Shown: positions 12,481 to 24,789 of the stretch, in pieces
Numbering within the stretch: the first letter of the stretch is position 1
How the letters are laid out: each line of letters starts with the position of its first letter
Source: Nephrocerus scutellatus
Lineage: Eukaryota; Arthropoda; Insecta; Diptera; Pipunculidae
DNA: 64,000 bases
Assembly: GCA_947095585.1 (NCBI GenBank)
Contig: OX352763.1
Coordinates: 13,317,462 to 13,381,461, forward strand
Direction: 5' to 3'
Translations under genes and position numbers: made by a program
The notes under the pieces: model-generated
Seen by the model: only the letters and a program-made list of their open reading frames with translations
Database searches by the model: none
What the model was told of the DNA's origin: nothing

Positions 12481-14805
12481 ATCCCCAAAAATAAGGGTGC
12501 AAATCTCTTTAGCGTACATGTACATTGTAATTATATAAATTACATAAAAAAATATAAAAAAAAATAAGTACTTGGTAATTTAAAGACAAGCTGTTTTGGG
12601 CCGAAAAACCATTTATTTTTTAAAAAAATCAGCAATGATTTTGACTCACTCGACGATTTTGCATGTTATTTCTTCGGCAACTTTACAAAAGGTCACACAA
12701 ATTACAACAAAATGATTCAAGCTGACGAAAAGAATTGCCAAAAGATTTGTCGCGCTACTAACACTAAGATATTTGTAACCAATTTACTTTAATTACTGCT
12801 CGAAAATTCTTTCAGAACAATTGCGTGTAGCAAGAGAAATATCCTCGAAAACAACTAACATTAGAATCTTCCTACTAAAAACATAAAAATCAACTCGTTG
12901 ATAAAGGATTCTAGAAAAAAAAGTCGTCATAAAAAAGGATGCCATTCGAACACGATTGCCTGCAAGAAAGCAGAAGCATTCGTGAATCATTAAAAAATGT
13001 CTAGAGCAATGATGTCCAAAGGGGTTTGACATCATAACCTGTAAAAAATGCTTTATTGCTTTAAGGCTAACTGCACACAAAGAAGCGGTTTTTACTCGAT
13101 CTTCTATTGTAGTATATGTCTGGCTCATCACTTACTGTTAGACGTATGTTAAACGGTAAGTAAGAAAAACGACACTGAATGTTTTTTAAGGAATATTCAC
13201 AGAATTTTGCAGAGATTAAAGAACCACATTGTCTGCCGACAAAGGCCTTTGAATAAAATATCACTGTTAGTCAGGTAGGAAGGGATATCGTATTGCGAAA
13301 GAATTACCGCAACCCTGAAGGGTTGGACGCCTTAAAGGATTTTGCATATTCTTGGTCCTTTGCATATAAAGAGAATGATGGTGTGTTTTTTGTATGTACC
13401 TACAGATACAGATGTAAGACATTGTCGTCAAAGGCGTAATCTTGTAGAAACTAAAAACAAAGAAAATCACAATTTCTGAAATTGAAATTCCGTAAAATTT
13501 TATTAGGCACATAAAAAATTGACAACTCTTCCGATGAATAGAGGCACATTGTTTCTCTAGGCAAGTAATTTTTCGTGATTGCGTTTGTCAACCTTGACAG
13601 GAGTATTTTATTTACATTTATTACCAAATTACTTTGTGTAAAAATAACACTAATGATTGTTAAAAAGTTGCGTGTTGCTGTGTGATGCTACTGATAGTAT
13701 TGTAGGTAGTTTACGAATCATCCGCATTATAATTATTTGAATTAATATGCGGAAAGACTCAAGTAAGTACTTTGCATAGAGAAGAGACTGAAAGTTTCTA
13801 ACTTTAGGCCAAACTTAAAGTTTTTTTTACGTAGTTGTCACCCACACAGATATTACCGAATTAATCTTCAATTACATTCGAAGTACATAAAACAAAAATA
13901 AACTCCTACACAAATCAACCAACAATCAACCCAACATTTTTAGAAAATAAATACATTATAGCATTATTGTAATATCATATTTATTATAATCAATATAAAC
14001 AAACTCGGCATTATCGCTAAAGTCGGTCACAGTGCTAAACAATTCATGCAACAATATAGAAATACACAATCTAATAGCTTTACTCGTAATAGCGGGCAAA
14101 AAAGAGCGGAAATCAAACAGCTCACAATGCACGCACACAGCGAATTTTTTATCTGAACGTCACTAAATAGATCACCGGCGGCGGGACAAGCCGACAGTCA
14201 ACAGTCATCAGTTGCCATTCGGCATTGCTGCAAAAAGCTTTGAGCCAAAAACTCTAACATGACATCAAACTGACCGACGAGAAAAGTAGATAACAAAACA
14301 TTGTATACGAGGAGTAATAAAAATACAAGATCAACCGATAGGAATTGACAACATTGTAATCCAAAATGTAATTGGTGGAAGCAGCACGCAGATTGACTGG
14401 GGGGCTTTTATATATATGTACATATGGTTACTGGACAGAAATGAACCTGTCATGTAGTGGGGGCGGTGATTCCGATCTGCTAAAAATCTAACTGATTGAC
14501 AGTTTGACAAAAAAAACTTTTCGTTTTATGTAGGAACGGCGATATAGCAACAAATGCGAACAATTGATTGGATGTTACAAGCTTACAACTACAACAACAC
14601 ATGACTTCTGTACATATGTATATTGTTCCAGCGAACCGATCGATACCAACATCTGTAGCACTTATTGCTTGAAGGTTGGGATATATGCCCGCATAAGACT
14701 GTGCAACTGCTTCCACTTTGAATGTTTTGAGATTTTCTTACTTAAAATCTAATTTTAAACCGATGTTTAAGAAACCCATCTCTCCTTAGCTGATCGAATA
14801 TATTA
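12481..14805. other. Gene-free stretch
   Basis: Minus-strand open frames (for example 12793-13131) show no domain I recognise. Otherwise AT-rich sequence. Confidence 0.45.
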
Positions 14806-14809
14806 GAAA

Positions 14810-15030
14810 CTTGTAATTTTGCATTACTAACATGCTATTATGTTATTCTATATGAAAATTTGCTTACAATATTAATCGATTTTCAGTGATTAAGGAAAAT
14901 TAATTAAAAAAACTAATAATGGATTGAAATTACCTTGATATTTAGACTTACAATAGATAAAATCGTGAAACTATTATATTTCACTTGGTATGCGACCAGA
15001 TCGTTTACATGAAATGTTAAAGCATAAGCA
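14810..15030 (+). repeat. Left arm of a ~215 bp inverted repeat
   Basis: This arm aligns by eye with the reverse complement of 16635-16850 at roughly 85% identity. Shared words include ATTACCTTGATATTTA, ATCGATTTTCAG, AAATTTGCTTA and ACCAGATCGTTTACATGAA. Similarity stops abruptly after GTTAAAG at the inner side. Confidence 0.75.
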
Positions 15031-15739
15031 TTATATATAATATAATACAACTCAAAGTTCATTAACATTTCATTATTGATCACGTGCATACACAGAAGGT
15101 TAAGAAAATCATTTATTACATTTTTTATTAATAAATTAGTATATTAGGAAGTCTTCGAGTTGTATGTCAAATATTAACACTTTTAAACAACCCACGAAAA
15201 TAGCTTCAAGTACCTGTTAACCAGGTATTCAAGGTCAAAAAGTAATTGGTTAATTTTTTATACGTTTTTTAAGACAATTAATCATGCTTACTTTATGCAT
15301 TTGTTGTTTTTTAAAAATAAAACGTTATAACTGTTGTAGCGTAATTAATGCACTATGTGTTTTTACTTGTACATACATACATGCGTACATACGTTGTGTA
15401 GTGTATTTTGCCAGAATTAATTCATTGGACCAGGAACCAAACACAAGTTTTAATTTCTTTGAGAATAAATACTCATTGTGCCTGATTTTCTATTTTTTTA
15501 AGGAACGTATTCGTTTTGACAAAATAAATTACTAAGAAGTAAGAGAAGGAGATGTATAAAATAAAGGTCGTATACTCGTACCAGTACTTACATATATGAA
15601 TCCAATAAAATCTTGGTCCCTTGGTATACTGACGGTATGCACGTGATCAAAGATGAAATGTTGATTCCGTGTATATTTTACAAGTGTTAATGCAGCCCGT
15701 TAAATGAATAAATAGGCCCCTATCTTGTATTAATATAAT

Positions 15740-15996
15740 ATCATATTCGGCGCGACCGACCAATGCGGTCCAAGGCCTGGATTCTCGCAACCATTTGTGT
15801 TGAGCATATATATTTTTGAACACAAATGGAGGAGACCTACAACTAAATGCCGGTTCCGAATGGTGAATTGGGAAGCTTTTCGTGACAAGTTATTACTCTC
15901 GTACGTTTGTCAGACTTTCGCGAGAGGTGGGACACCGTATAACTGGGATTCGAACCACGAACCACCTGCTCAGAAAGCCATGCCATGCCATGAAAG
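15740..15996 (-). mobile_element. tRNA-derived SINE, copy 3
   Basis: Reverse-complemented it shows GGTTCGTGGTTCGAATCCCA (exact B-box), the ...CCCACCTCTCGCGAAAG block and an ATTATATTAA tail at 15740. The A-box end is cut off near the C14 run at 15997-16010. Confidence 0.7.
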
Positions 15997-16010
15997 CCCC
16001 CCCCCCCCCC
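15997..16010. repeat. C14 homopolymer
   Basis: Fourteen consecutive C, at the boundary of the SINE copy; a likely length-variable or sequencing-prone site. Confidence 0.95.
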
Positions 16011-16634
16011 GAAAAATATGGAATCAATACTAATATCAAAATCGACGCCACCGCTTCAAGACCCACCAAATCCCTTGAACGTACACTAATCAAAGAAAAA
16101 ACACAATTTAACACCACATCCCGTGGACCCATCTCTGTCTTAGCTTTGTATGTTGTGATTCGGCCGCTTGGGACAGCTGTGAAATCTGCACATACTTTTG
16201 ACATTAAATCTTGATTAACATTTTTGGGTGCTTCACAACTGTCATATGTCGAATCTCACGAATCTCACTGCTGATTTAACGTACAGCATAAACAGCAGCT
16301 AAAAAGGTACAACTTCCCTTCTAGAAGAAATGTAAACAAATAGGTGGCAATTTCGTTAATAGCTTCATAGAAAAATTACACCATTCACGCTAGCTGCAAA
16401 AACACGCAGACTCTGCGCATCCGATATGAAATCTGCTCAGACCAAACAGACTCATTATTTAATATAATGTCAATTGTCTTGCAACTGAAATATACGTCTG
16501 CTAGCATTATGGTTTATATCTCTGTTAAAACTTTTGAACCACTAAATTGGTATGCTGGATATTTCATCACAATTCTAGAACCACTTTGTGCATAAGTGGC
16601 ATAGTCAATTAGTATATACATATACTTACGAGTA

Positions 16635-16850
16635 TACTTTAACACTTCATGTAAACGATCTGGTCGTTTACCAAGTAAAATATAATAGTTGCAAGATTTT
16701 ATCTCTTGTAAGTGTAAATATCAAGGTAATTTCAAACCATTATTAGTTTGTTTTCAATTAATTTTCCATAATAACTGAAAATCGATATTAATATTATAAG
16801 CAAATTTCCATATAGAATATCATAATATCATGTTATTAATGCTGCGTTTT
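16635..16850 (-). repeat. Right arm of the ~215 bp inverted repeat
   Basis: Inverted partner of 14810-15030. The arms bound a ~2.0 kb unit that contains a SINE, a C14 run and sequence of unknown origin. No transposase is evident inside. Confidence 0.75.
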
Positions 16851-16979
16851 TTTGTTGTTTCAAATTGTCTATATTTACCATTTATTTGTGGAAAAATTAT
16901 ACGCTACAACAACGTTAGCAAATTGTCCAAAACTATGCCCTTCATTATGTTTCTGTGTTAAAAAATCACCTGTTTCTGT

Positions 16980-17115
16980 GTTGGAATCACCTTGTGCCAA
17001 CTCGAACATTGTTTTGGAATGTACTCAATTTCAAAATGGAATTCCGTCACTGTATATCTGGATTCCAAGCCATACAGGAATAAAATGAAATGAATCTGCT
17101 GATGCACTCGGATGA
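16980..17115 (+). mobile_element. RNase H fragment of a non-LTR retrotransposon
   Basis: The plus frame reads SPCANSNIVLECTQFQNGI, then LYIWIPSHTGIK, a TGA stop, and NESADALG. The IPSHxGIxGNExAD pattern is the last catalytic block of LINE RNase H, with the expected Gly codon mutated to TGA. A very short, dead remnant. Confidence 0.55.
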
Positions 17116-18940
17116 AGTGGTTCCTCAAGTCTTTCTACTGGTTTGGAACCTATGTTAGGCTTGAGTCAGGTTAGCTTAAGTATTGCTATTCGAAGTGTTA
17201 CGAAAAATAGTTAGTAGATAATGGAATTCGAATTAAGAAACTTTCTTTGACTGCGATTGTTCCGTTATCTATATCGATCTTGTGTTCAAGATTAATCAGT
17301 CAGATAAGTAATATCACGTTTTAAAAGTTACATAAACATGTTGGAATTGATAAATTCTTACTTTCATAAGCATTTAAAATAAAATAAAACTACACTAAAG
17401 ATTTATTAATGTTGTTATAAGTTATTTTCAAATTCAATTTAGTTATTTTTTAATTTTCTATTCAGTACATAGACCTGAATGCAAGAAAAAAGTTTACATT
17501 TTTTTCTATTAAAACCTCTTTTTCGCCTTTTTTTTCAATTGTTTATTACGTACGTAAATTTGCTTTGAATTGAAAAGCGAACAAGAAAATTTTATTACCA
17601 AACATTCAAACAATGATGGTAGATATCGACACACAGCCACAGCAACAGCACACCAGAGCGAGCAGCACCAAAACAAACCAACACCAACCGAGACGACCAC
17701 ATAAAGTTGGCTAAAACCTAATCCAAAGTTACCGGTTACCACCAACTTGAACTTGAAGTTCGTTTTGTGGTCTGGTCTTGGTCTTGTTCGTGTCTGCAGA
17801 AGCAAAGGTTGGTTGGTAGACGTAATAGTCAGTCAAGTCAGGCGGATTTGCGCCAGGCACTGTACCAGGTAAACGATAGAAGGTAAATTAATGAAGTAAG
17901 TCTGCAAGCAAAGACGAGGGAGTACTTACTTATGTGGCTAGCTGATGACTGACTGAATAACGATGGGCTGGGAAGTCACAATTTGAAGGCCTAGGCCAAG
18001 TGTATGGTATCAGTTTTGCCGGGTTTTTCTTCGTTTCCGTTCACATAATGGTCGTTGAGCATTTTAATAGCACATTCGTGTTGGGATCAAGCTCAAAAGT
18101 AATGTCTGCAGTCGACGTGCGGCGTGGTGAACCTCGTTGTTTCCCGCGAATCATAGGAAATGGACTTGCCGGCACATGATTGTATGTATGTAATAACAAT
18201 TGCAGCGCATGCTGTAATTTGGCTTCAAGTTTACCATGAAGCAAAAGTGAGATTTATGCGTTTAGTGATCTGTAGTTGGACTTTTGGGTTGGTTATTTGA
18301 ATTTCTTAGTACGCTGAAACTGTTTCAATATCAAGGAGTATATATGGAGAGGGGAACCTAATGACGGAAAAGGGCGTTAATTGTTGTTATTACAAGTATT
18401 TGGAGCAGAAGCAACGATAAAATCGAATCTTATTGCTTACCTGCAATTTTTGGTAGTTTATTTTTGGGTTTTCTTCTCGTAAGGGTCATGCGTAGCCGAC
18501 TTTAATGAGAAAGCTGTCAGTATGTTTGCGTAAAAGATATATACATATTTATAAGTTCACTAACGCATACTTAGCTTTAGACATAAATATTGCTGGTTGG
18601 CTTGCTGTTTTAATTTGGTTTTAAAATATATGTACGTGTACATAATAACATTAATTATTATGGGTTAGTGTGCAAAGAATTATTCAGAAGTAAATTTGAA
18701 AATAGGGTTAAATTTTCGAAAAGATCGTCTATTTTGAATTTTCCTTGGCGTTTCGCTGTCCGCATTTTCAGTGAGCTCTATGCGTTGTCGTTGAACCTGT
18801 AATGGGCTATAGCGCTAAGAGTGATTTGCAAACAAAATCGGGAGTGTTTCCGCACATGTTTAGGGCCCAATCACCGAAGTTATGTTGCGTCGTAACTGAT
18901 GGTTGCTCGTCTTCATTTTTTGACCAAAGCGATCTTATGC
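17116..18940. other. Gene-free stretch
   Basis: No recognisable coding sequence or repeat copy; a CA/GC-enriched patch at 17.6-17.8 kb gives a low-complexity minus-strand frame only. Confidence 0.45.
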
Positions 18941-18972
18941 CATATGTAGTGCGATTTTTCTCGCGCGAGAAA
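18941..18972 (+). repeat. 32 bp inverted repeat, left copy, with palindromic core
   Basis: It starts CATATGTAGTGCG and contains the self-complementary core TTTCTCGCGCGAGAAA. It is a perfect reverse complement of 21489-21520. The two could be terminal repeats of a ~2.58 kb DNA transposon, but the flanking bases do not form a clear target-site duplication. Confidence 0.8.
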
Positions 18973-19099
18973 AAATAGCTTAATGATTTCTCTAAATCAC
19001 AAGGCAAAATATATACTACATCACTTAAAAAGTAGTTAATAAATAATTCAGAATATAATATAATTGACAATTTTCTTAGCAAACACACATTTCCTAATC

Positions 19100-20530
19100 T
19101 CATCTCCGCTGTCGAGCATATTTCCTTGTAACAGATGCGTCTCCTTAACCAAAGTTAAGCTGGGCATTCACAGAGAATGTGCTCTGATGACTCTTCCTCT
19201 TCTGAGCCTACACCAATTTTGTTAAGGTGACATCGCAGGCCACAAATTTCGTTGTATTAAAAAGGTTTAATTGTTTGGATTGCCTAAGCTCCGGGACGCT
19301 TTCCCAGTGGGCCAGACGAAGTTTGTGTTTTCAAAAATTTATCAGTGCTGAAAATGAAGATTTTCAGGGGTAAAATCACTACAACAGCTTCTAGTGCTGC
19401 CGTGGGGCAGATGCGCATGGCATCCGTTATACCTAGACAGGCAATTCTTTGCAGCTTCTAAAGCTTAGTTGCCGTTGTCCCTTTAAAAACTTACGGCAAC
19501 CAAACGAGGGCCGCGTACGTGATAATAGGTCTCACCATCATTGTGTACATCCAATGTACCATTTAGACCCCAAGTTTTGCCGTAGAGGCGTCTACTGGCC
19601 CACAAGGCCCTAGTGACGCATTCGGTGATGGGCTTGATAAGAGAATTCCAGTTTAGCCGTTTATCAAGGATGACGCCGTGATATTTAACATCGCTGGAAT
19701 AATCTAATGTGGTGCCTTTGATGATGATAGGTCCCAAATCGACAAGTCTTCTTTTCGTGAAAGGCAAGGATTGATGGATAGTTATTCTCTGTTGCACCAT
19801 TCTAAAACATGTAGTAAGGAACATTGCATAACACTAGTGACAGTCGTACAATGGTGATGTAGCCTGATCTGTGAAGAACGAATAGAAGATTGTTAATGAC
19901 TAGTGACCAAAGAAGGGGAAAAAGGACTCCTCCTTGGGGACATCCCTTAATTACATTCACAGACACAGACACTTCTCCCAAGGAGGAAATAATTTCTCGA
20001 CTTTCAAGCATGACCCTTATCCAATGATTAGTCTGATTGTCTGATTACCCTTGCAATAAAGTCGTAGCCAGTGTTATCGAAAGCGAGGAATCAATATCGA
20101 GGAAGGCACACAGGGCCACTTTCTTGTAACGAAAAGTTCCTTCTGTCTTCTTTACAAGATAGTGATAGCCTCTAATATGAAAATCTAAAAGTCTCTCCAT
20201 GGTTTTGAGGACAAATGATGTTAAGACTTATAGGTCTGTATGATTTAGACAGCTAACTAGGCCTATTGCCTGGTTTGGGGATAAATATCACATTTACCTG
20301 TCTCTATATAGTAGGAATGTACCCCCAGTTGTAGATAGCTCTGAATAAAGACATTATACCCGGTAGGATAAGTTTGATTGCCTTCTCTAGAAGCACTGGA
20401 AAGATCCCATCATCGCCAGGAGCGGCGTATGCTGTTGCCCCAAACCCTCCTCCTTTATCCGTGCTTGAGACTGGCATGCTACCCTTATACCAAGGCGGAG
20501 TTGTGATTAAATTAACGATTCAACGTGATA
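19100..20530 (-). mobile_element. LOA-like non-LTR retrotransposon fragment (RT and RNase H tail)
   Basis: Reading the minus strand downstream from about 20120: CAFLDIDSSLSIT (RT block), then NVIKGCPQGGVLFPLLWSL (RT palm motif), KRRLVDLGPIIIKGTTLDYS, VKYHGVILDKRLNWNSLIKP, ASRRLYGKTWGLNG, and QRIACLGITDAMRICPTAAL near 19400. The RNase H core is deleted. The sequence jumps to a stretch resembling its end (LRLAHWESVPELRQSK) and to a His/Cys tail (EEESSEHILCECPA). Multiple frameshifts make it defunct. The same clade is represented at 50.2-51.0 and 63.1-64.0 kb. Confidence 0.75.
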
Positions 20531-20545
20531 AAAACTTATAATTGT

Positions 20546-21125
20546 TTATATATAAAAATGGATCGTGGTTTGTTCGGATGCTTAAAACTTGAAAACGGCT
20601 GGACCAAATTGGATACTTCCTTCTGCGAGTTTGTTTGTAATTGCTACGCGAAGGTTTCTGAGTTAGTTCAGCCCCGCTAGGTGGCGCTGGTATCGTTTTT
20701 TTTTCTGAAAATTCTTATTTATGGAACGATTTGGCTCAAATTTACACCATATAATATTTAATTAAAAAGAAAGTCGTTGACAAAATTTGGACCCAATAGG
20801 TGGCGCTGGTGTTGTTGTTTTTTTCCCGAAAATTCTTATTTATGGAACGATTTGGCTCAAATTTACACTATATAATAATTAAATAAAAAGAAAGTCGTTG
20901 ACAAAATTTTGACCCGATAGGTGGCGCTGGGGTATAAAGAATATTCAAACAAGTGTACATTTTTTGCCTGTATAAGTGTCGATTCTATAGTTTTCTGGAT
21001 TGGTGAGTTGGTTAGTTACTGGGGTGTAAGTGGGCGGGGGTCAGTGGGATGGGGCAGCCGGGAAACGCGGGTGTTAGTGGGCGTGGTGTCAGTGGAAGGG
21101 TAGGAAAGCGCCCGGGAATAGCTAG
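20546..21125 (+). mobile_element. Non-autonomous Helitron-like element
   Basis: The 5' part resembles known insect Helitron ends: TATATATAAAAATGGAT, then GAAAACGGCTGGACC. The 3' end is GC-rich with potential hairpin and terminates GGGAATAGCTAG|TT, that is CTAG (the CTRR terminus) followed by T. The interior has about two and a half copies of a ~120 bp tandem repeat carrying GTGGCGCTGG (listed separately). No Rep/helicase coding is present. Confidence 0.65.
20679..20935 (+). repeat. ~120 bp tandem repeats inside the Helitron
   Basis: TAGGTGGCGCTGG occurs at about 20679, 20798 and 20919 (spacings 119 and 121). Between them are two highly similar units sharing GAAAATTCTTATTTATGG and AAGAAAGTCGTTGACAAAAT. 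Confidence 0.85.
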
Positions 21126-21488
21126 TTGTTTATATTTATAAATATTATCTTTTCGAAAATTGTTTTGAACGAGCGTCAATAAAAACTCAATTTCCTTAGA
21201 AATTGTTTCAAATTTTGGCTTAGACATTATCAAATATTTGACATAGTACAAATGGTATTGGTATTGAGATATTTTATTTTGATGTATGGGATAAACCCAA
21301 TATTCTCGGTATCGCTGCCGTCTATTTAACCATATCGGTATAGCCACACAAAATATTGATTTTTTTTCTAGATAATCGAGTTATTTTTCACAAAATAATT
21401 TATGCACTCCACAACTTTGACAAAGTTGTCAAATTAATCAACTATAAAATTAATAAATAAATCGCAGAAACAAAAAAACTTTCAAAAA

Positions 21489-21520
21489 TTTCTCGCGCGA
21501 GAAAAATCGCACTACATATG
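21489..21520 (-). repeat. 32 bp inverted repeat, right copy
   Basis: Perfect inverted partner of 18941-18972. The interval between them holds a LOA-like LINE fragment and a Helitron. Confidence 0.8.
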
Positions 21521-21524
21521 TATA

Positions 21525-22554
21525 GGCCATTATAGTTTTGTTTATCTCCAGTACAAGGACGACCGAAATTTGGTGTTAGTGCACTTAAAGATGGCGAAAC
21601 CGAATGCAAACTTTAATTTACAATTTGTATACTTTTCGAACGTTGTTGAAGCATATAATTCTTCCTGATTCAATAGCAAGTATAGACGAATTTAAATGCT
21701 CTTGGAAAATGTGGGGCTTCTGAATTTAAAAACCCTTTGATAAGATAATGATGGAGATAATTCGGACCAATGTGGTGGATAATTCCCTCACCCGATATGA
21801 GTGAAATATCGTTCTGGTTTTTCGATGAAAACTTTGAAGATTCACTTGCAATTAACATCATCACATTTGGCTCTAAAATCGGTGCGTTGAATAATAAGCT
21901 ACCTTTAAGTGAATGGTCTTTGATGGGAGACATATATAAAAATAGGGAGATGAACCTTAGTTAAGCAAATGTTTCTACTTTTAAAGCAAATCATAGTGAC
22001 TCGTCTACAGAGTCTCTAAAAGGTCTGTCAGGCAGCATTTACTGATCTTGAAGGTGTCCAATAATGTGCTCATAATGTATGGGGTATAATTAAAAACAGA
22101 TATGTAATGCAATCGGTCTATATACAATAATTGGTCCTGTTCGATCTTGGCCTCCCACCAAAATTCTTTCCACCAGTCTGATTTCAAATTGATGCCATAA
22201 AGTTATCATTCCAGGGTTAGTCGTCTCTTTGCCATGTACATTTACCCCATAGCATATGGAATTTCTGAGTACATTTTTTTCCGCTCGTGCTATATAGGTG
22301 CTAGGTGCCCTGCACGCCATGTAGATATAGCCATATGAAAATCTACAACATAGAGCTCTAAATGAAAGCAAACTCCTAGGAATTCTCTTAGATATCCGAT
22401 CATTTTAATCATAGCTGCTATAGCTTCATTAGTGGAAGACAAAAAAACTGATCCTATCACTCATGAATAACCGATTTTTACCTACCCGCAAAAGCTAGAG
22501 AACTAACTATATTCTTTAAAATAAAATAAATAAATGCTATAACTTTTATTTAAC
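21525..22554. other. Gene-free stretch
   Basis: Short open frames only, no recognised domain. Confidence 0.4.
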
Positions 22555-23175
22555 TTGACCCCTTTTGGCTGTATTTTCGACTAATTTGAGGACCACCATC
22601 CACAAGATTTACAAAGCAAAAATTTTGTGAGTATCTAAGTCCAAAATAGCACTTTTCGTATTCTGCGTGAGACGTGCATCGCGTGACGCGTGTGGTGCGC
22701 GATGGGTTGAAATTTTTGTTTTTTTGACTTATTTGAGGTCATTTATAACCACCTTCAACACGATTTAGAGAGCTGAAATTTTGTGAGTATCTAAGTACAA
22801 ACTAGAATTTTGTTATTCCGTGTGAGTCGCGCATCACGAGTCGCGTGATCGACTTACGACCTTGCGCACGACCTAGAGAGCTAAAATTTTGTAAGTATGT
22901 ATCTAAGTCAAGTTCAGCTGCTCGACGCTTGGTTACGTCCAATGGCGCGTAGCGTGTCTCGTGCGGCTGAAATTTTGTGAGTATCTAAGTACAAACTAGA
23001 ATTTTTTTATTCCGTGTGAGACGCGCGTCGCAAGTCGCGTGTGGGGCGTGTGATGGGTTGAAATTTTTGTTGTATCGACTTACGACCTTGCGCACGATGC
23101 GAGTTAGTATCTAAGTCCAAAACAAAATTTTTTATATTCCGCGTGAGACGCGCTTCGCATGACGTAAGTGCGAAA
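22555..23175. repeat. Irregular satellite-like array with CpG-rich cores
   Basis: Four clear and one degenerate units carry GTGAGTATCTAAGT (about 22627, 22783, 22891 degenerate, 22977 and 23103). Each clear unit is followed by a short AT stretch and a CpG-rich core such as GTGAGACGCGC-TCGC. Unit spacing varies (about 85 to 155 bp), so this is an eroded or higher-order array, not a simple tandem repeat. Confidence 0.7.
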
Positions 23176-24789
23176 GAGCATTTCACTATTTCTCAGGTTA
23201 TTATTTTTCAACAAGGTATTTAACATGGTACCAATTTTTAACAAGATTGTTTTTTTTTATATTCCAACACCTGAAACATTCAACATGTATACAACCTTTT
23301 TAGTATAACACTGCATACTCCTAAACTTACATTTGTTGAACATTTTGAGTATAATAAATTAAACGTGCTAGTCCCTTAAATTAAAATTGTTTCAAAGAAC
23401 ATCTGACACCTGCTTAATTAACATGAACCACAGTTAATGCATCTCTTTTTACCATATATGACTAACATTCGATACCTTTTCAAATAACATCAACCACTGT
23501 AGAATTTACAATGTTGACCGAGCTGAATCAAAAAGTAAAATCTGTTTCAAATAAAAAGTAGTTTTTTAATTTAAATTTGTTTACATATATTTATTTTTGT
23601 TAGCATTTATTAAAATTAGGAATATGAACACACAAATTTAAGATAAATATATAGATATACAAGATATGTTGTGCGTAGAAATAATAATCAATTCATTAGT
23701 TTATAAAAAAAATTTGCCATAAGACATTAATGAGTTAAAAACAAACTTTCAATATTTTATTTTTGTACTTAATTCTTTCTTACCGGATCCTCCTGTGGAA
23801 AATTTGATATTATTTCTTCGGATAAATTGATGATGTCCTTCATACTCATAGACTAGTGGCTTATAATAATATTGAATGGTCCTTGTACTGAGAGATTAAA
23901 TCCTAACCTCTTGAAGTTGATTTTAGTATTATTTCCAAACTGTCACCAGGTGCTATTGTCGGAGAATTTTATTGGGAGTTCAACCACTCTTTAAAACAAC
24001 AAAATCATAAATTAAAATAAAATCTTAAATGGTTTTAATCAGCGCCGGATAGTGTGTGAAAAGTCCTTTGCGGTAGGTTTTATGGGACACGATAGAAGGA
24101 CAAGCCAAACTGGAAAGATGGCGTAGTCATCCCTTAAAGAAAAGAGAAAATCGAAGACGTCATGCAGGATAAGTCAACATTATAGCTATATTTAGTTCTT
24201 ACTTAAGATAATCTTTCAGTGTTTCCAGAAGTAAAATATTGAAATTAGGAATGGAAATTTTTTGTTCAAATTTCTACCCCACAGTTTGATAAAAAAATTA
24301 ACATTGTGACACCAGATTAATCTGGTTTGACTGATGTTATACAAAATAGTTCTAGTTCTTGATGAATAGCATTTGGTCGGTAAAATATTTGGAGAATTGC
24401 TTAAAAAATTAGATTGTCCGAAAATAAGAACGTAGTGAACATTAGGTAGATATATAAATGTTTATCTGAAAGTTCAAATATTCTGCTTGCGTGTCCTGTT
24501 TATAGTTTTTTACTTCTTCTTAAGTGTATAGATAGGTAAATGTATGTTCGAAAGCAGCCTTTATCTAATAGAATATACAATTACATATATGTATGTATTG
24601 AAAAGTTTGAAATTACGAGTGTTTTATTTTCATACGAGTAGGTACTCGTATCCGAATTTTTTATGCCTCTTCCCAATGGCACACTGAAACAAAAATTAAA
24701 TATTCGATTATTCGACAAGCTACGTCTGCAAAAAAACGAATGAGCCAAGTTTACCTGTTGCGCATTATCATTCCTATAATTTTTACTAC
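23176..24789. other. Gene-free AT-rich stretch
   Basis: No coding sequence recognised. A minus-strand passage around 23.8-24.0 kb looks as if it could be decayed coding sequence but matches no family I can name. Confidence 0.4.

Noticed and set aside
12793..13512. Minus-strand frames that could be a receptor-like gene
   Set aside because: Hydrophobic and Phe/Cys-rich but no recognisable family, no exon structure, overlapping in different frames.
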